The translations under genes and the position numbers were made by a program. This document shows positions 11,405 to 23,571 of a stretch of DNA of 64,000 bases, in pieces. Positions within the stretch are counted from its first letter, which is position 1. Every line of letters begins with the position of its first letter. The notes below the pieces were generated by a model that saw only the letters and a program-made list of their open reading frames with translations, searched no databases and was not told the DNA's origin. Source of the stretch: Cavia porcellus (taxonomy: Eukaryota; Chordata; Mammalia; Rodentia; Caviidae); contig NW_026947493.1 in NCBI RefSeq assembly GCF_034190915.1, positions 40,852,501-40,916,500 of the forward strand, read 5' to 3'.

Positions 11405-12000
11405 AGTTCTGAGCCTGCCAGCACCATCAGTTCCAGAGGCTGGTCGACCTAGAGTGAGTGTTCCCACACCATCCCCTGAGCCAAACTAATTTGGGACCCT
11501 CGCTTCGCCCCAGACAGGAAGCTTCGAAGCTCACAGTTGCACTGGAGCAGATTGGTGGATCTTGAACTGGCCTGCACAGATCTGGGCCACTCCCTGTTGG
11601 GCTTGGTGGACTCTGGAGCTCCCGGCCTGCCAGCACCAAGGGTTCCAGATGCTGAGTAGCCTGGGGTGAGTGTCCCTGCACCATTCCCCAAGTCCAGCTA
11701 GTTTGGGGTCCTCACTCAGCCCCAGACAGGGAGTTTCACAGCTTACTGTTGCACTGGATCAGCTCAGTGGGTCTTGAAACTGGCCAGCACAGGTATCCCA
11801 CTCACTGCCAGGCTTGGCAGACTCTAGAGTTCTGGGCCTGCCAGCACCATTGATTCCAGAGGCTGGACGGGCTGGGGTGAGTGTCCCTGCATGATCCCCT
11901 GAGCCAGGCTAGTTTGGGATCCTCGCTCGACCCCAGGCAGGGAAATTCACTGCTTCCTGTTGCACTGGAGAAGCTCAGCTGGTTTTGAGCCATCCTGCCC
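11405..12000 (+). promoter_or_regulatory. L1-A 5' UTR tandem monomers, period about 212 bp
   Basis: The phrase GCCTGCCAGCACCA recurs at 11413, 11625 and 11836, a spacing of 212 and 211 bp. Each unit goes on with 'gaggctgg...gtgagtgt.cc...cc.gagcca.gctagtttggg.tcctcgct...cccca.acagg' and 'gttgcactgga.cag'. In mouse and rat L1 such 5' monomers carry the promoter; a promoter role here is inferred. The third unit breaks off near 12000, where the unique spacer begins. L1-B has the same kind of unit. Confidence 0.85.
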
Positions 12001-12197
12001 CACCCTAGTGACCCTCTCTCAATCCAGGAAACTGAGTAGCCAGAGTCACAGGAGCTGAGGACATACAAGAAGATTTCCAACAGGCCCTGGGGAAACCTTG
12101 GAATAACACTTGAAACACAGTAATATAGGAAAATCACAAACAAAAGACCACATTACAATCTCAAAATTGCAACCCATCCCAAGAAACCTTAGGAGCT

Positions 12198-13183
12198 ATG
12201 TACATAGAAGAAAATGTATGCCATAAATCTAAAATATCGGATATAATAGCAACTGAAATAAAGAAGCAACTCCAGTAAGCTTTAAAGGAAATGAAACTAG
12301 AAATAATCTCACAGGTAAAACAAGAAATGATGAAAGAAATGAAAAGGATGCTGAACATATCTAAAGAAGACACAGTTAAAAACTTGGAGGAACTAAACAA
12401 AAAGAGAGAATCCCTGGATTAGCAATATAAGAAGCAAATAGAATACATAAAGCAGATGCAAAGGAATATACAGGAAATCAAAAATTTCATTGAAAGTTGT
12501 AAAAACTGCCTCAATGAAAGTGAAGATAGAATTAGAGACCTCGAAGACAAGATTGCAGCTGGTGAACAGGAAAGGAAAGATCTTTTAAAAATCACAAGCA
12601 ATCAGGAAATAACAATTCAACAGCTGCAAGATCATGCAAAGAAAAACACCATAAGATTGATAGGGATAAATGAAAAAGAAAGGGTCAACATAAAGGATGT
12701 CAAGAGCTTGTTTAGAGAAGTAATAGCTGAAAATTTCCCAAACATGAGATCGGAAACCAACATCAGGATCAGTGAAGCATATAGAACTCCAAATGGTAGT
12801 AACCAAAATAAAACTACACCCAGACATATAATAATCACCATCCCAGAAATCTAACATAAGAATAGAATATTAAAAGCTGTCAGAAGAAAAGACAGATCAC
12901 TTATAAAGGAAAATCTATCAGAATCACAGCAGACTTCTCAGCACAAACAATAAAGTCAAGAAGAGCATGCAGTGAAGTATTTCAGATCCTAAAGGAAAAT
13001 AATTTCCAACCTAGACTGATGTATCCTGCAAAACTGTCCTTCAAAATGGATGAAGAAATAAGATACTTCTGTGACAAAGAAAAGCTGAAGAACCTCATGA
13101 TCACCAAGTCAACGCTGCAAAGAATACTGAAAGACAGCTTAGATACACTTAGGCAAAAACCACTAAGCAAAGCAGACAAATAA
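12198..13183 (+). pseudogene. L1-A ORF1 (ORF1p RNA-binding protein), inactivated
   Basis: In active L1s ORF1p is a trimeric RNA-binding protein that coats L1 RNA. Here the first part is rich in Lys, Glu and Ile heptads (coiled coil), and the longest open piece (12456-12854) carries the segment N-T-I-R-L-I-G-I-N-E-K-E, which marks the start of the RRM in mammalian ORF1p. It is followed by S-E-A-Y-R-T-P-N and P-R-H-I-I-I-T-I-P, typical of the junction between RRM and C-terminal domain. In-frame stops occur near 12270, 12419 and 12852. The chosen start is the first ATG after the monomers that continues in the coiled-coil frame. Confidence 0.8.
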
Positions 13184-13223
13184 ACAGAACAGAAAGATAA
13201 GGATTCAACAGCAGAAAGATGAC

Positions 13224-16200
13224 ATGTTAACAATAAACCAACATATAACAGTTATAACTATAAATGTAAATGGTCTCAATATACAAATTAAAAGAAACAG
13301 ACTGGCAGAATGGATCAAGAAACAACATCCAACCATATACTATCTACAAGAAACCCATCTAACCCAAAAGGATACTCACAGACTGAAAGTAAAAGGATGG
13401 AAAATAATACTTCATGCAACAGGAACCCCCCCCCGCCCCAAAAGTGAGAGTAGCGATTCTTTTTGCAGACAATGTGAACTTCAAACCAATAATGATCAGA
13501 AGAGATAAAGAAGGTCATTACATATTGGTTAGGGGAAAACTTCAAGAGGAAGAATTAACTATTTTAAATATATTTGCACCAAATTTCAGATCACCCAGTT
13601 ATATAAAATAAGTAGTAACAGAAATGAAAAACCAAATTAGCAGTAACACAATTATAACAGGAGACCTTAAAACACCATTGACACCAAGGGACAGATCAAT
13701 CAAACAGAAAATCAGCAAATTAATAACAGAACGTAATCACAACTGTGAACAAATGGACTTGATGGACATATACAGTGTTTCATCTAACAATATCAGAATA
13801 CACATTCTTCTCAGCAGTACATGGGTCATTTATTAAAATAGTCCATATATTAGCTCACAGAACATATTTAAATAAATGCAAAAGATTGAAAATTATCCCT
13901 TTCATGTTATCAGATCATAACCCCATGAAATAAGAAATTAATGAGAAAAGATACTACAAAAATCCCACAAACACATGGAAACTGAATAATGCATGCTTGA
14001 GTAATAAGTAGGTCAAAGGGGAAATTAAACAATACCTCCAAGCAAATGAAAATACAAATACAACTTACTGGAATTTGTGGGATGCAATGAAAGCTGTCTT
14101 CAGAGGAAAAATCATTGCACTAAGTTTCCACATCAGGAAAACAGAATGAATACAAATAAACAACCTGATTTTACACCTCAATAATCTAGAAAAAGAAGAG
14201 CAAGTCAAACCCAAAGCCAAAAGAAGAGAGGAAATTATAAAAATCAGAACAGAAATTAATGCAATAGAGAATAAGAAAACAATCTGAAGAATTCATGAAT
14301 CAAAGAGTTGGTGGGTTCTTTGAAAGTATAAATACAATTGATAAGTCCCCAGCCAACCTTATTTTTAAAAAGGGAAGAAAAAGCTCAAACTCATGCAATA
14401 AGGAATGAAAAAGGCAAAATCATTATAGACTCTGTAGAAATACAGAAAGTCATCAACAGCTGTTTCGAAAATCTGTACAATCATAGGTTTGATAACATAG
14501 AAGAAATACACAGATTCGTAGAAACATATGAAGTACCAAAGCTAGGTCAAGAAGACGTAAAACTGATGATTGACCCAATTTCTATTAATGAAATTGAAAA
14601 CATAATTAAGTCCTTACCTACAAAGAAGAGCCCAGGCCTAGACAGATTCACTGCATAATTCTACAAGAAGTACAAAGAAGACTTAATGCCAACACTCCTC
14701 AAAATCTTCAATGAAATTGAAAGGGAAGCAATACTTCCTAAGGCATTCCTGGAAGCAAATATTACTCTAGTACCAAAACCCGAGAAAGACCCAACTAAAA
14801 AAGAGAACTACAGACCAATGTCCCAAATGAACACAGATGCAAAAATCCTCAATAAAATATTGGGGCAAATAGGATTCAGCAAATCATCAAGAAGATGACG
14901 CACAATGACCAAGTGTGATTCATCCCAGGCATGCAGGGATGGTTGAAAACACGTATATCAAGAAATGTAATCCACCATATCAATAAAAGCAAAAGTAAGA
15001 ATCACATGATCATTTCTATAGATGTAGAAAAAGCTTTTGATAAGGTCCAACATTCATTTATGATAAGAACTTTATAGAAAATTGGAATAAACAGTCTTTA
15101 CCTCAATATAGTAAAGGTCATCGATGACAAACCAACAGCCAGCATTATATTAAATGGCCAAAACTTGAAGGCCTTTACTTTAAAATCAGGCACAAGACAA
15201 GAATGTCCCTTATCACTGCTCCTATTTAATATAGTACTGGAAATACTAGCCAGAACAATTAGACAAGAGAGAGAAATAAAAGGGGTAAAGGTAGGAAAAG
15301 AAGAAGTTAAATTAACATTATTTCCAGATGACATGATATTCTACATAGAAGACCCCCAAAACTCCATTGAAAGTCTCTTAGATATAATAAATAAATTCAG
15401 CAATGTACCTGGATACAAAATCAATATTCCTATACACTAACAACAAGAGAGAGAAATAAGAGAAATCACAACCTTCACACTAGTAACCCAAAAAAATGAA
15501 ATATTTAGGAATTACTCTCATGAAAGAAGTAAAAGATTTATAAAGGGAAAATTATAAAACACTGAAAAAAGATATTGAAGAGGATCTCCGAAAATGAAAA
15601 GACATCCCTTGTTCATGCATAGGAAGAATAAATATTATGAAAATGGCCATTCTCCCAAAACTGTTATACAGATTCAATGTAATCCCAATAAAAATACCAT
15701 CAACATACCTCATAGATCTAGAGAAATCACTCCTATAATTTATCTGAAATCAGAAGAGACCTAGAATAGCAAAGACAGTTCTAAGCTGGCAAGGAAAAGC
15801 CGGAGGCATCACAATCCCTGACTTGAAGTTACCCTACAAAGCAACTGTAGTAAAATCAACATGGTACTGGATTCAATACAGATCCAAAGACCAGTGGAAT
15901 AGATTAGAAGATACAACCACAACTACAAACACACTCAACCACCTTATCTTTGATAAAGGGGCCAAACATGTTCACTGGAAGAAGGACAGTCTCTTTAATA
16001 AATGGTGATGGAAAAACAGGTTCTCCATATGCCGAAAACTAAAACTAGACCCATGCCTATCACCATGTACTAAATTAAAATTTAAATGGATCAAAGATCT
16101 GAATATTAAAACAGAAACACTAAATCCATTGGAAGACAAATTGGGTAAAAACTTTGAAGACATAAAGGTAGGTAGTGAATTCATGAAAAGGAAACAAACC

Positions 16201-17008
16201 GCATGGGAAATACTTCCAGAATCAATAACTGGAATCACCTCTTATTGAAAAGTTTCTGCATGTCAAAAGAAATCGCCAGCATAGTGAAAAGTAAACCCAC
16301 AAACTGGCAAAAATATCTTAGTGAACTTTCCCTCAGACAAAGGACTGATGTCTAAAACATATAAAGAATTAAAAAAAAAATAAGACCACCAAAGATCCAA
16401 TCCAAAATAGGGCTTCTGAGATAAATATACACACTTCTGAGATGAAAAAATACAAATGGCAAAGAAATACATGAAACAATGTTCATCACCATTACTCATT
16501 AGAGAAATCCAAAGTAAAACAACACTGAGATTCCATCTCACTCCTGAAAGAATGCCTGGATCAAGGAATTTACCAACCACAAATGCTGGAGAGTCTGTGG
16601 AGAAAAAGTAACTCTCCTGCACTGTTGGTGGGAGTGTAGACTGGTGCAACCATTGGAGGTCAGTCTGGAGATTTCTCAAAAAGCTGGAATTGGAAGTCCC
16701 ATTTGTTCCAGCTATTCCGCTTCTAGGCATATTCCCAGAAGAACTGAAAGCATCATACCACAGTGATATATGTGCATCCATGTTTATAGCAGCACAATTT
16801 GTAATAGCCAGATCTTGAAAATAAAGTGTCCATCAACTGAGGAATGGACAAAAAGTTGTGGTAGTTTAATACAATGGAGTACTACTCAGATATAAAGAAT
16901 TATCACATTGAGATATTTATAAATAAATGGGCACAGCTTGTGACCATACTCATAAGCGACATAAATCAAACTCACATGCATGAATACTGAGTAGTTTCCC
17001 TAGTGTAA
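13224..17008 (+). pseudogene. L1-A ORF2 (endonuclease/reverse transcriptase), inactivated
   Basis: ORF2p normally nicks target DNA and copies L1 RNA. The N-terminal endonuclease motifs I-N-V-N-G-L-N and L-Q-E-T-H-L are present. A C-rich expansion near 13427 shifts the frame. The RT part keeps 'E-N-Y-R-P-M-S' and an F-P-D-D version of the catalytic F-A-D-D box (15319-15330). The region around 16590-16640 (T-L-L-H-C-W-W in other copies) still has recognisable Cys-motif sequence. Many stops and frameshifts separate the open pieces at 13224-13508, 13414-13611, 13624-13836, 14338-14658, 14686-14898, 15165-15440 and 15823-16008. The end is set by homology with the L1-I C-terminus. Confidence 0.85.
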
Positions 17009-18530
17009 GGAATGATACAAATACATAATAGTATGTGGTAATCATGATTCCCCATTATATGGCTTTGAAGTCTTATAAAATTTTCACTCATTAATTGGAA
17101 TGGTTTTATTCTGGGCTGTTTGATATTATTGTCTGATGGTATGAACAGCTATTTTGAAGAAAACAAGACACCATAACAGCTAGTGCTGATTTAATACCAT
17201 CTTGTTTTGAAATCCCATCAAACTGTTGTTCTTCTGTCTCCATTGTTTTCATCATGTTGTATCTTATTGAATTTTATTATATGTGACAGTATAAACAAAT
17301 TTTGTCTTTTTCATTTTTTCGGGTACCAGGTATTGAACTCATGACTGCACACTTGCAAGGCAGGCACTTATGCTGTAGAGCTAAACCCCCAGCCCCTATA
17401 ACAAAATTTTTTATAGGTAAAGAGATAATATAGAAACCATTGTTTGTTTTCTGTTAGCTAGTTCTAAATACCCTGTAATACTTTCATCCTCTAGAATGGT
17501 TTTGCACTGTCTGGATATGTTGATGCTAGAGTATTTGAAGTTATGCTCAAATATTTCAAGAAAAGAAACACTATGGTAACTACTATTAAGTCGGGTTATC
17601 TTGTGGTGAAACTCTATGTTGCTTAAATTGTTCTGTTCTGTACTGTCCTGTAGGGTTATTACATCTTCTTTTATCTCAATCTCCCCCGTTTTTAAAACAT
17701 TTATTTTTTTATTATTTGTTAATTAAGGGAAAAATTTTAAAAAATTAGCAGGATATAGTGTAGTAACTTTTTTGATTTCCTGTTAACTTGATTTGAAACC
17801 CTGTATTGCTCTCATCATCTTGTTTTGACTGATTTTACTCTATTCTCTTCTGTTTGATAGTATCAAGTTTGAGGTATAGGCAACTACTTTGAAGGCAATA
17901 AGATTAACTATGATGCCCATCTGGTTTGACTATTATCTTCTTTTGAAGTCCTGTAATGTCTCCAATGTTTAGGTTTTATTGGTTTTGTTCTGTACTGTTT
18001 TGTTCAATTTTATTATAACTGATGATAGGCAATTCTTTTTAAGGTAACAAAAGGCATTATGGTAACCATTGTTGATTACCTTGTATTCTGTTTTCATATC
18101 ATGTACTATGTCCAACCTTTGTTTTATCTGACTGTTTTGTTTTGTCACATTTGGTCTTATACTCTTTGTAAAAAATGTAATAAGAACTGTGGAAGTAATA
18201 AAACCCAAAATGTGTAAATGTTTTTGTAAAAAAGAGAGGAAAAGAAAGTGCTCTAAAGGATACAACTGCAAGCGTGTTTTGGTGTGTAAGATAGATGACC
18301 ATATTACTACGTTTTTGTTGGATCATTGAACACAACTGTTTGTAGTCTCACTGTTTGAATGCCCACTTTGTATGCTTTAATTTTGTAACTTAAACAACTA
18401 TTTCTAAGATGACAGTATTTAATCTATTAACTAGTGATTTCTTACTGTTATTTTCTTTGAAATTCTGTAGTACTTGTACCCTTTTTCTTTTTTTCTCTCT
18501 TTAAATAAAATTTAAAAAAATAAATACATA
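17009..18530 (+). repeat. L1-A 3' UTR made of degenerate reiterations
   Basis: A recurrent phrase of the type 'gta.gaacaattattttgaag.caa.aaga.a..atggtaaccattgttg...cttgttttgaaatcctgta' comes back about six times at irregular 130-190 bp spacing (around 17140, 17290/17400, 17560, 17730, 17870 and 18010). L1-C and L1-I end near the point that matches 17700-17740, whereas L1-A and L1-B go on for nearly 800 bp more. No open frame. Confidence 0.65.
17291..17410 (-). mobile_element. ID SINE in L1-A 3' UTR
   Basis: The antisense body (about 17304-17396) has the complement of TAGCTC, CTTGCAAG and GGTACC. It is flanked by ATAAACAAATTTT and the near copy ATAACAAAATTTT. Several box positions have mutated, so it is older than the copy at 7.4 kb. 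Confidence 0.88.
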
Positions 18531-18546
18531 ATGAAATTTAGAGGAG

Positions 18547-18708
18547 GGCTTGGAAAACAATTGTGTTATGTTTGGCAGGTCTTAAGGTAGAAAAGGGAAA
18601 ATCAGAGTGAAGTCCTCTTTCAAAACCTGCTGATATCCAAAAGCATTTATTTGAAAATAATCAGGAACTCAGGGTGCCATAATTTGTAGATTCTTTCCTT
18701 GGATCCCT
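18547..18708. other. No gene or repeat recognised
   Basis: Short unique-looking segment between L1-A and an older L1 piece. Confidence 0.4.
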
Positions 18709-19610
18709 TCAGAAAGACTGTACAAGAAGTACAAGTGGCAAATGAATATATGAAAAATTTGACATTCTACAAATGCGAATTAAAACAACACTGAGATTCC
18801 ATCTCACTCCAGAAAGAATGGTTAGTATCAAGAAATCAATAACAAATGTTGAAAAGACTGTAGGGAAAAGGAATACTTCTCCACTTTTGGTAGGAGTGTA
18901 AACTAGTGAAACCACTCTGGAAATCAATGTGCGCTTCCTCAGAAAACTAGGATTAGAGGTCTCACTCAAACCAGCTATTCTCCTAAGCACCTTCCCACAA
19001 AAATTAAAAACATCGTACCGCAGTGATATATGTGCACCCATGATTATAGCAGCACAATTTGTACTAGGTAAATCTCAGAAACAACACAAATGCCTGTCAA
19101 CTTGAGGAATGGGTAAAAAGATGTACTTCTATATAATGGAGTACTACTCAGCCAAAAGAAGGACAAACAACACTTTTATAGTAAATGAGTGCAACTTGAG
19201 ACCATACTTATAAGTGAAATAAATCAGATTCACAAGTGTAAACATCATATTGTATCTCTGGTATGAGAAACTGAAAAAGCAAATAAAGTTTAAAATGTGC
19301 AATTGATATTGAAAAATGGAAGGAAACTATTCAAAAGGAAAAAGGAACTAAGATGAAGGAAAGTGGAAGCGATGAAAGACAAAAGGGAAAAAATATAAGT
19401 CAGCTATATTATTTGTGTCTCTTAGTTCATTGAAAATGAAGATTTGTGCTAATAATGGTGTTAGACTCACATCTTTTACTCTGAGCAACTACTATAAAGA
19501 TAACAACATGCAATATATTAACTATCACTATTTTATTATTTTGTTACAAAATGTTGTTTAATCTTTTTTCCATAAAGTAAAAAGAATATGTAAATGAAAA
19601 AAAGATTTTG
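18709..19610 (+). mobile_element. L1-F: 5'-truncated L1 (ORF2 C-terminus and 3' UTR)
   Basis: The sequence starts in the ORF2 C-terminal part ('cactgagattccatctcactcca', '...ggagtgtaaactagtg') and runs through 'gcagcacaatttgta' and 'ggagtactactcagcc' to a 3' UTR with 'tcttagttcattgaaaatgaagattt' and an A-rich end. The 3' UTR resembles those of L1-D and L1-E, not L1-A. It has stops throughout. Confidence 0.8.
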
Positions 19611-19619
19611 TTCTTATAT

Positions 19620-20500
19620 TGAATTTCTGAGATCTTGACTATGATATGCTTGCCTGTAGTTTTTTTGTTTGTTTGTTTGTTTTTTAAATCCTGGATAATT
19701 GGACTGCTATATGTCTCACTTATGTGTATGTCAAGTTCTGTTTCTCTGCCAGGGAAATTTTCTCAAATGACACCTGTGAACATTATTTTAAGATAGCATT
19801 TGTGGTGTCTCCTGATTTTTTCATCGACTCCAAAAACACTTGAGTTCTTTTTCTTTGCATCATCTAACATCTGCTGGATTGATTTTTCATGATCCCTTGC
19901 TGTTTTGGGAAAATTTTTCTTTTCATGATTGCTTATTTCAAATAGGTGTTCTATATCTGAGATCCTGTTCTCACTATTAATCTCATGTGAATGCTTTCAG
20001 TGGAATTTTTTCACCTGTATATCTGCCTGAATATGTATTATCGATTCCATTTCTTTAATATGCTGAGCATTTATGGTTTAGACAATTTCTTGAAGCTTGT
20101 CTATTTTTTTAGACTTTATCTGGCCCAGCATCTCTGAGCATGGACTTTATTTTGGAGAACATCTCTGCAGTTATGTGAGGAATTATTTCTCATTTGATTT
20201 TTTCCAGAGCCTCATTCAGTTGCTTTGCTGTTACTACTTTGGAGAGGCCAGGTAGGAGGCTTTTGGACTGTCCTGCCTCATTGCTGTCTGGGTTAGCCTT
20301 TGTGTACTGGATGTCTAGCTTTCCATCTTGGCTAAGTATTTTCTCATTTTCTTTTCACTTTTAGTTCAATTCCTGGAGTGATGCTTGTTAGTTGCCTATT
20401 GTGTGTTGCTATATTGCTAATATTTAGGACTCAGGTGGGGACTCTTCTCTGGGGTATTTTTGAGGAGTTGCTGGTTTTGTGGCTTTTATTGTAATCTAAA
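19620..20500 (-). pseudogene. L1-G ORF1 region, antisense and decayed
   Basis: The complement gives a Lys/Glu-rich coiled-coil-like frame followed by RRM-like sequence, the usual order of L1 ORF1. It is broken by many stops and by a TTTG expansion near 19665-19682. It belongs to an older or different L1 family than A and B. No ORF2 follows on its 3' side; L1-F is directly adjacent. Confidence 0.5.
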
Positions 20501-20584
20501 TAATGTAATCCCTTTTTTTGTCCACCTTGAAGTTCAGGAAGTTTGCTTTTGTAAACCTATTGAAATGTTATTGGAGTCTTAGTG

Positions 20585-21235
20585 AGTTAATTCCAGCATA
20601 CAGTGTAACCCATTTCAAGAATGAAGACACCAAGATATATTCATAGTTACAGGCAACCAAGGGGACCTGAGTGTGGTCGAGGTGAAGATTCATGGAACAA
20701 AGGCCTTGATCCAAGGCATCAGCCAGCATTTTTTAACTTTTGAAGAAGGGAGAGGCTTGAGGATGAGTGACAATGAGTATGGCAGGAATTATGTGTGTCT
20801 GCAAACTAGATGCTAGGATGATACAAAACACCTCTGCAATATGCAGAGAAGGGAATACAGAAAGACCAATCTACATAACTCAGCTGGGGTAGCATGTAGA
20901 TGTTTAGGAGGCTATTGCTTCAGTTTCTGATATGTAATATTCATGCACTGGGAAGTCATAGGCCGTCATCATGAGGTTTGAACCCAGTTGACATTCTGGA
21001 GCAGTTGACATATGTGGCTCTACTATCCCACTGTGCTCAACTGTTTTATATTGAGACACCATGTGAGAAAACAGGAAGCTGTTAGTTGGCTGAAAAGATT
21101 ATGTATCAGTACCTAAGGTAGTCCTATTCACATTGCTTAGAGCCAATTAAATGGAGAAGGTAATAGCTTAGCCTGTTCTTTACATATCAGTGTATGGAGA
21201 CAGGGCTCAGTTTAACTAATGCTGAAGTAATTGTT
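20585..21235 (-). repeat. Dispersed repeat, copy 1 (probable 5' UTR of L1-G, or an LTR)
   Basis: Runs such as 'aacaaaggccttga', 'cagaaagaccaatct.cataac' and 'cattgcttagagccaatt.aa' occur in the same order at 63415-64000. Here the repeat lies next to antisense ORF1, where a minus-strand L1 5' UTR should be. Strand is inferred from that neighbour only. Confidence 0.6.
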
Positions 21236-21250
21236 CAGCACCCAAAGAGC

Positions 21251-21282
21251 CACGAGAGAGAGAGAGAAAGAGAGAGAGAGAG
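21251..21282. repeat. (GA)n microsatellite
   Basis: A GA dinucleotide run with one interruption. Confidence 0.9.
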
Positions 21283-22150
21283 ATCCATTTCCAATTTTGT
21301 GTCTGCTCACAACCTGAGGAGACTCCCAATCCATGCCAATCTAGCCCACTAAGCCAGCAGTAGCTTTTTGGTAGGGTAGTGGATAATCTCAGTGAGCCTG
21401 AACTTTCTGGTTGAGGCCAGTCTCATTTAGTTTGCAAACTTCTGAGCACCTACCAGGGATCTGAGCCCAGCTGAGAGCCACTAGCTGGAATCTACAGCAG
21501 TTCTGAGTTCTGATCTCAGCTATCCTATCACTAAGATAACTCCAGACCAATTGCTTTCTCTTGGGGATAGAGCCCCTGCAATCACCACCTGCCAGTGCAG
21601 TCCTTCACATCTGCTGCTCCTTCCACTGCTGCAACTCTCTGTGGAGCTGTCATTATCACTGTGTGTCTGCAGGTTTGCACTGCTCTTCCCATGCAGTGAG
21701 TATGTCTCAGGGAGAAGACACTGCTGCACACCTCCTTTTTCTTCATTGAAACTTCTCACTTTGCTCTGTCTGTGGGCTTAAATTCATTCTTAAGCTTCTT
21801 CCTGTGTCCAGGGAATCCACTTTCCTCCTTATTTTTTCTCTCATATTTCTCCATTTCAGAGTGGATGGCAGCTCTCTGAGATGCTCTTTCTCTATTGCTT
21901 ACCACTTAAATGTTTTGGTCAGAATCTGGTAGGAATTCCTTAATCCAATAAAGATAATATATCAGATTAAGGGTCAGATGCCAACCCTCATCAACTTTGC
22001 ACCCAAACATATTTCCATAAATTGTAGTTAATCTCCAAAGAAAGACATAAATAATTATCATTCTGCTTAATAAAGTACAACTATTCCATACAGAAATAGA
22101 AATGCAATAATCCCTTTCTCATAGTCGCAACTGTTCCAGCATTTCTCAAA
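21283..22150. other. Possible further L1-G 5' sequence; no gene
   Basis: Pyrimidine-rich, somewhat more GC-rich than its surroundings. Frames of 60-80 codons on both strands (near 21520-21780) overlap each other and have no family similarity. It may be the outer part of the L1-G 5' region. Confidence 0.3.
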
Positions 22151-22974
22151 AGCCAAAGTCTAAGTCTTTTTTTTTAAAGAGAAAAAAAAAACAGAAAAAG
22201 GGTACAAGTGCTACAGAATTTCAAAAAAAAATAACAGTAAGAAATCACTAGGTAATAGATTACATATTGTCATCTTAGAAACAATCGTTCAGGTTACAAA
22301 ATTAAAGCATACAAAGTAGATATTCAAACAGTGAGACTGCAAACAGCTTGGTTCAATGATCCAACAAAAGCTTAGTAATATGGTTATCTATCTTACACAC
22401 TTAAATATACCTGCAGTTATATCATTTAGAGCACTTTCTTTTCCTCTCCTTTTTACAATAACAGTTACACATTGTGGATTTTATTACTGACACAGTTCTT
22501 ATTACATTTTTTTGAAGAGAATAAAACCAAATGTGGCTAAACAAAACAGACTCAGTCAAAAGGATGGACATAGTACATGATGTAAAAACAGAATACAAGG
22601 TGATCAACAATGGTTACCATAATGCCGCTTGCTATCTTAAAAAGAATTGCCTATATCATCAGTTATAATAAAATTGAACAAACAGTACAGAACAAAACGA
22701 ATAAAACCTAAACACTGGAGACATTACAGGACTTCAAAAGAAGATAATAGTCAAACCAGAATAAGCATCATAGTGAATCTTATTGTCTTCAAAGTAGTTG
22801 CCTATTCCCTCAAACTTAATACTATCAAGCAAATCAAAATAGAGTAAAATCAGTCAAAACAAGATTATGAGAGCAAAACAGGGCTTCAAATCAAATTAAT
22901 AGGAAATCAAAATGGTTGCTATAATATATCCTGCTATTTTTTATTTATTTTTCCCTTAATTAAAACAATTAAAA

Positions 22975-23000
22975 ATAAATAAATAAATAAATAAATAAAG
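22975..23000. repeat. (AAAT)n microsatellite
   Basis: A run of AAAT/AATA units in the A-rich part of the L1-B 3' UTR, at the place where shorter copies (C, I) end. Confidence 0.9.
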
Positions 23001-23571
23001 GAGATTGAAATAAAAGAGGATATAACAACACTACAGGACAGGTCAGAACAGAACAATTTAAACAACACAGTGTTTCACCACAAGATAACCTGACATAACA
23101 GTAGTTACCATAGTGTCCCTTTCCTTGAAATATTTAAGTGTAACTTCGTATAATATAGCATCAATCATTTCAAAACAGTGTAAAACCATTCAAGAGAATG
23201 AAATTATTACAGGTTATTTATAACCAACTAACAGAAAACGAACAATGGTTTCGATATTATCTCCTTGTCTATAAAAATTTTTGTTTGTACTATCACATAT
23301 AATAAAATCCAGTAAGATATAACATGATAAGACCGATGGAGACAGAAGACAAAAGTTTGATGGAACTTCAAAACAAGATGACATTAAATCAGCACTAGGT
23401 ATTTGGAAGTCTTATTTTCTTCAAAATAGCTGTTCATATCATCACAGACAATGAAATCAAACAACCCAGAATAAAAAATTCCAATTAATGAATGAAAACA
23501 TTATAAGTCTTCAAAGCAATATAATGGAGAATCATGATAACCACATACTTTTATGTATTCTTATCATTTCT

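Larger units (their letters stand above)
11389..18546 (+). mobile_element. L1-A: near full-length LINE-1 (about 7.1 kb)
   Basis: In order: about 2.8 tandem 5' monomers (11405-12000), a spacer, ORF1 (12198-13183), ORF2 (13224-17008), and a 1.5-kb 3' UTR ending in an A-rich run near 18530. An ID SINE is inserted antisense in the 3' UTR. Near-matching 11-mers, ATTTAGGGGAT at 11389 and ATTTAGAGGAG at 18536, may be the eroded target duplication. Both reading frames contain several stops and frameshifts, so the element is dead. L1-B is a second copy of the same family in the opposite orientation. Confidence 0.9.
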
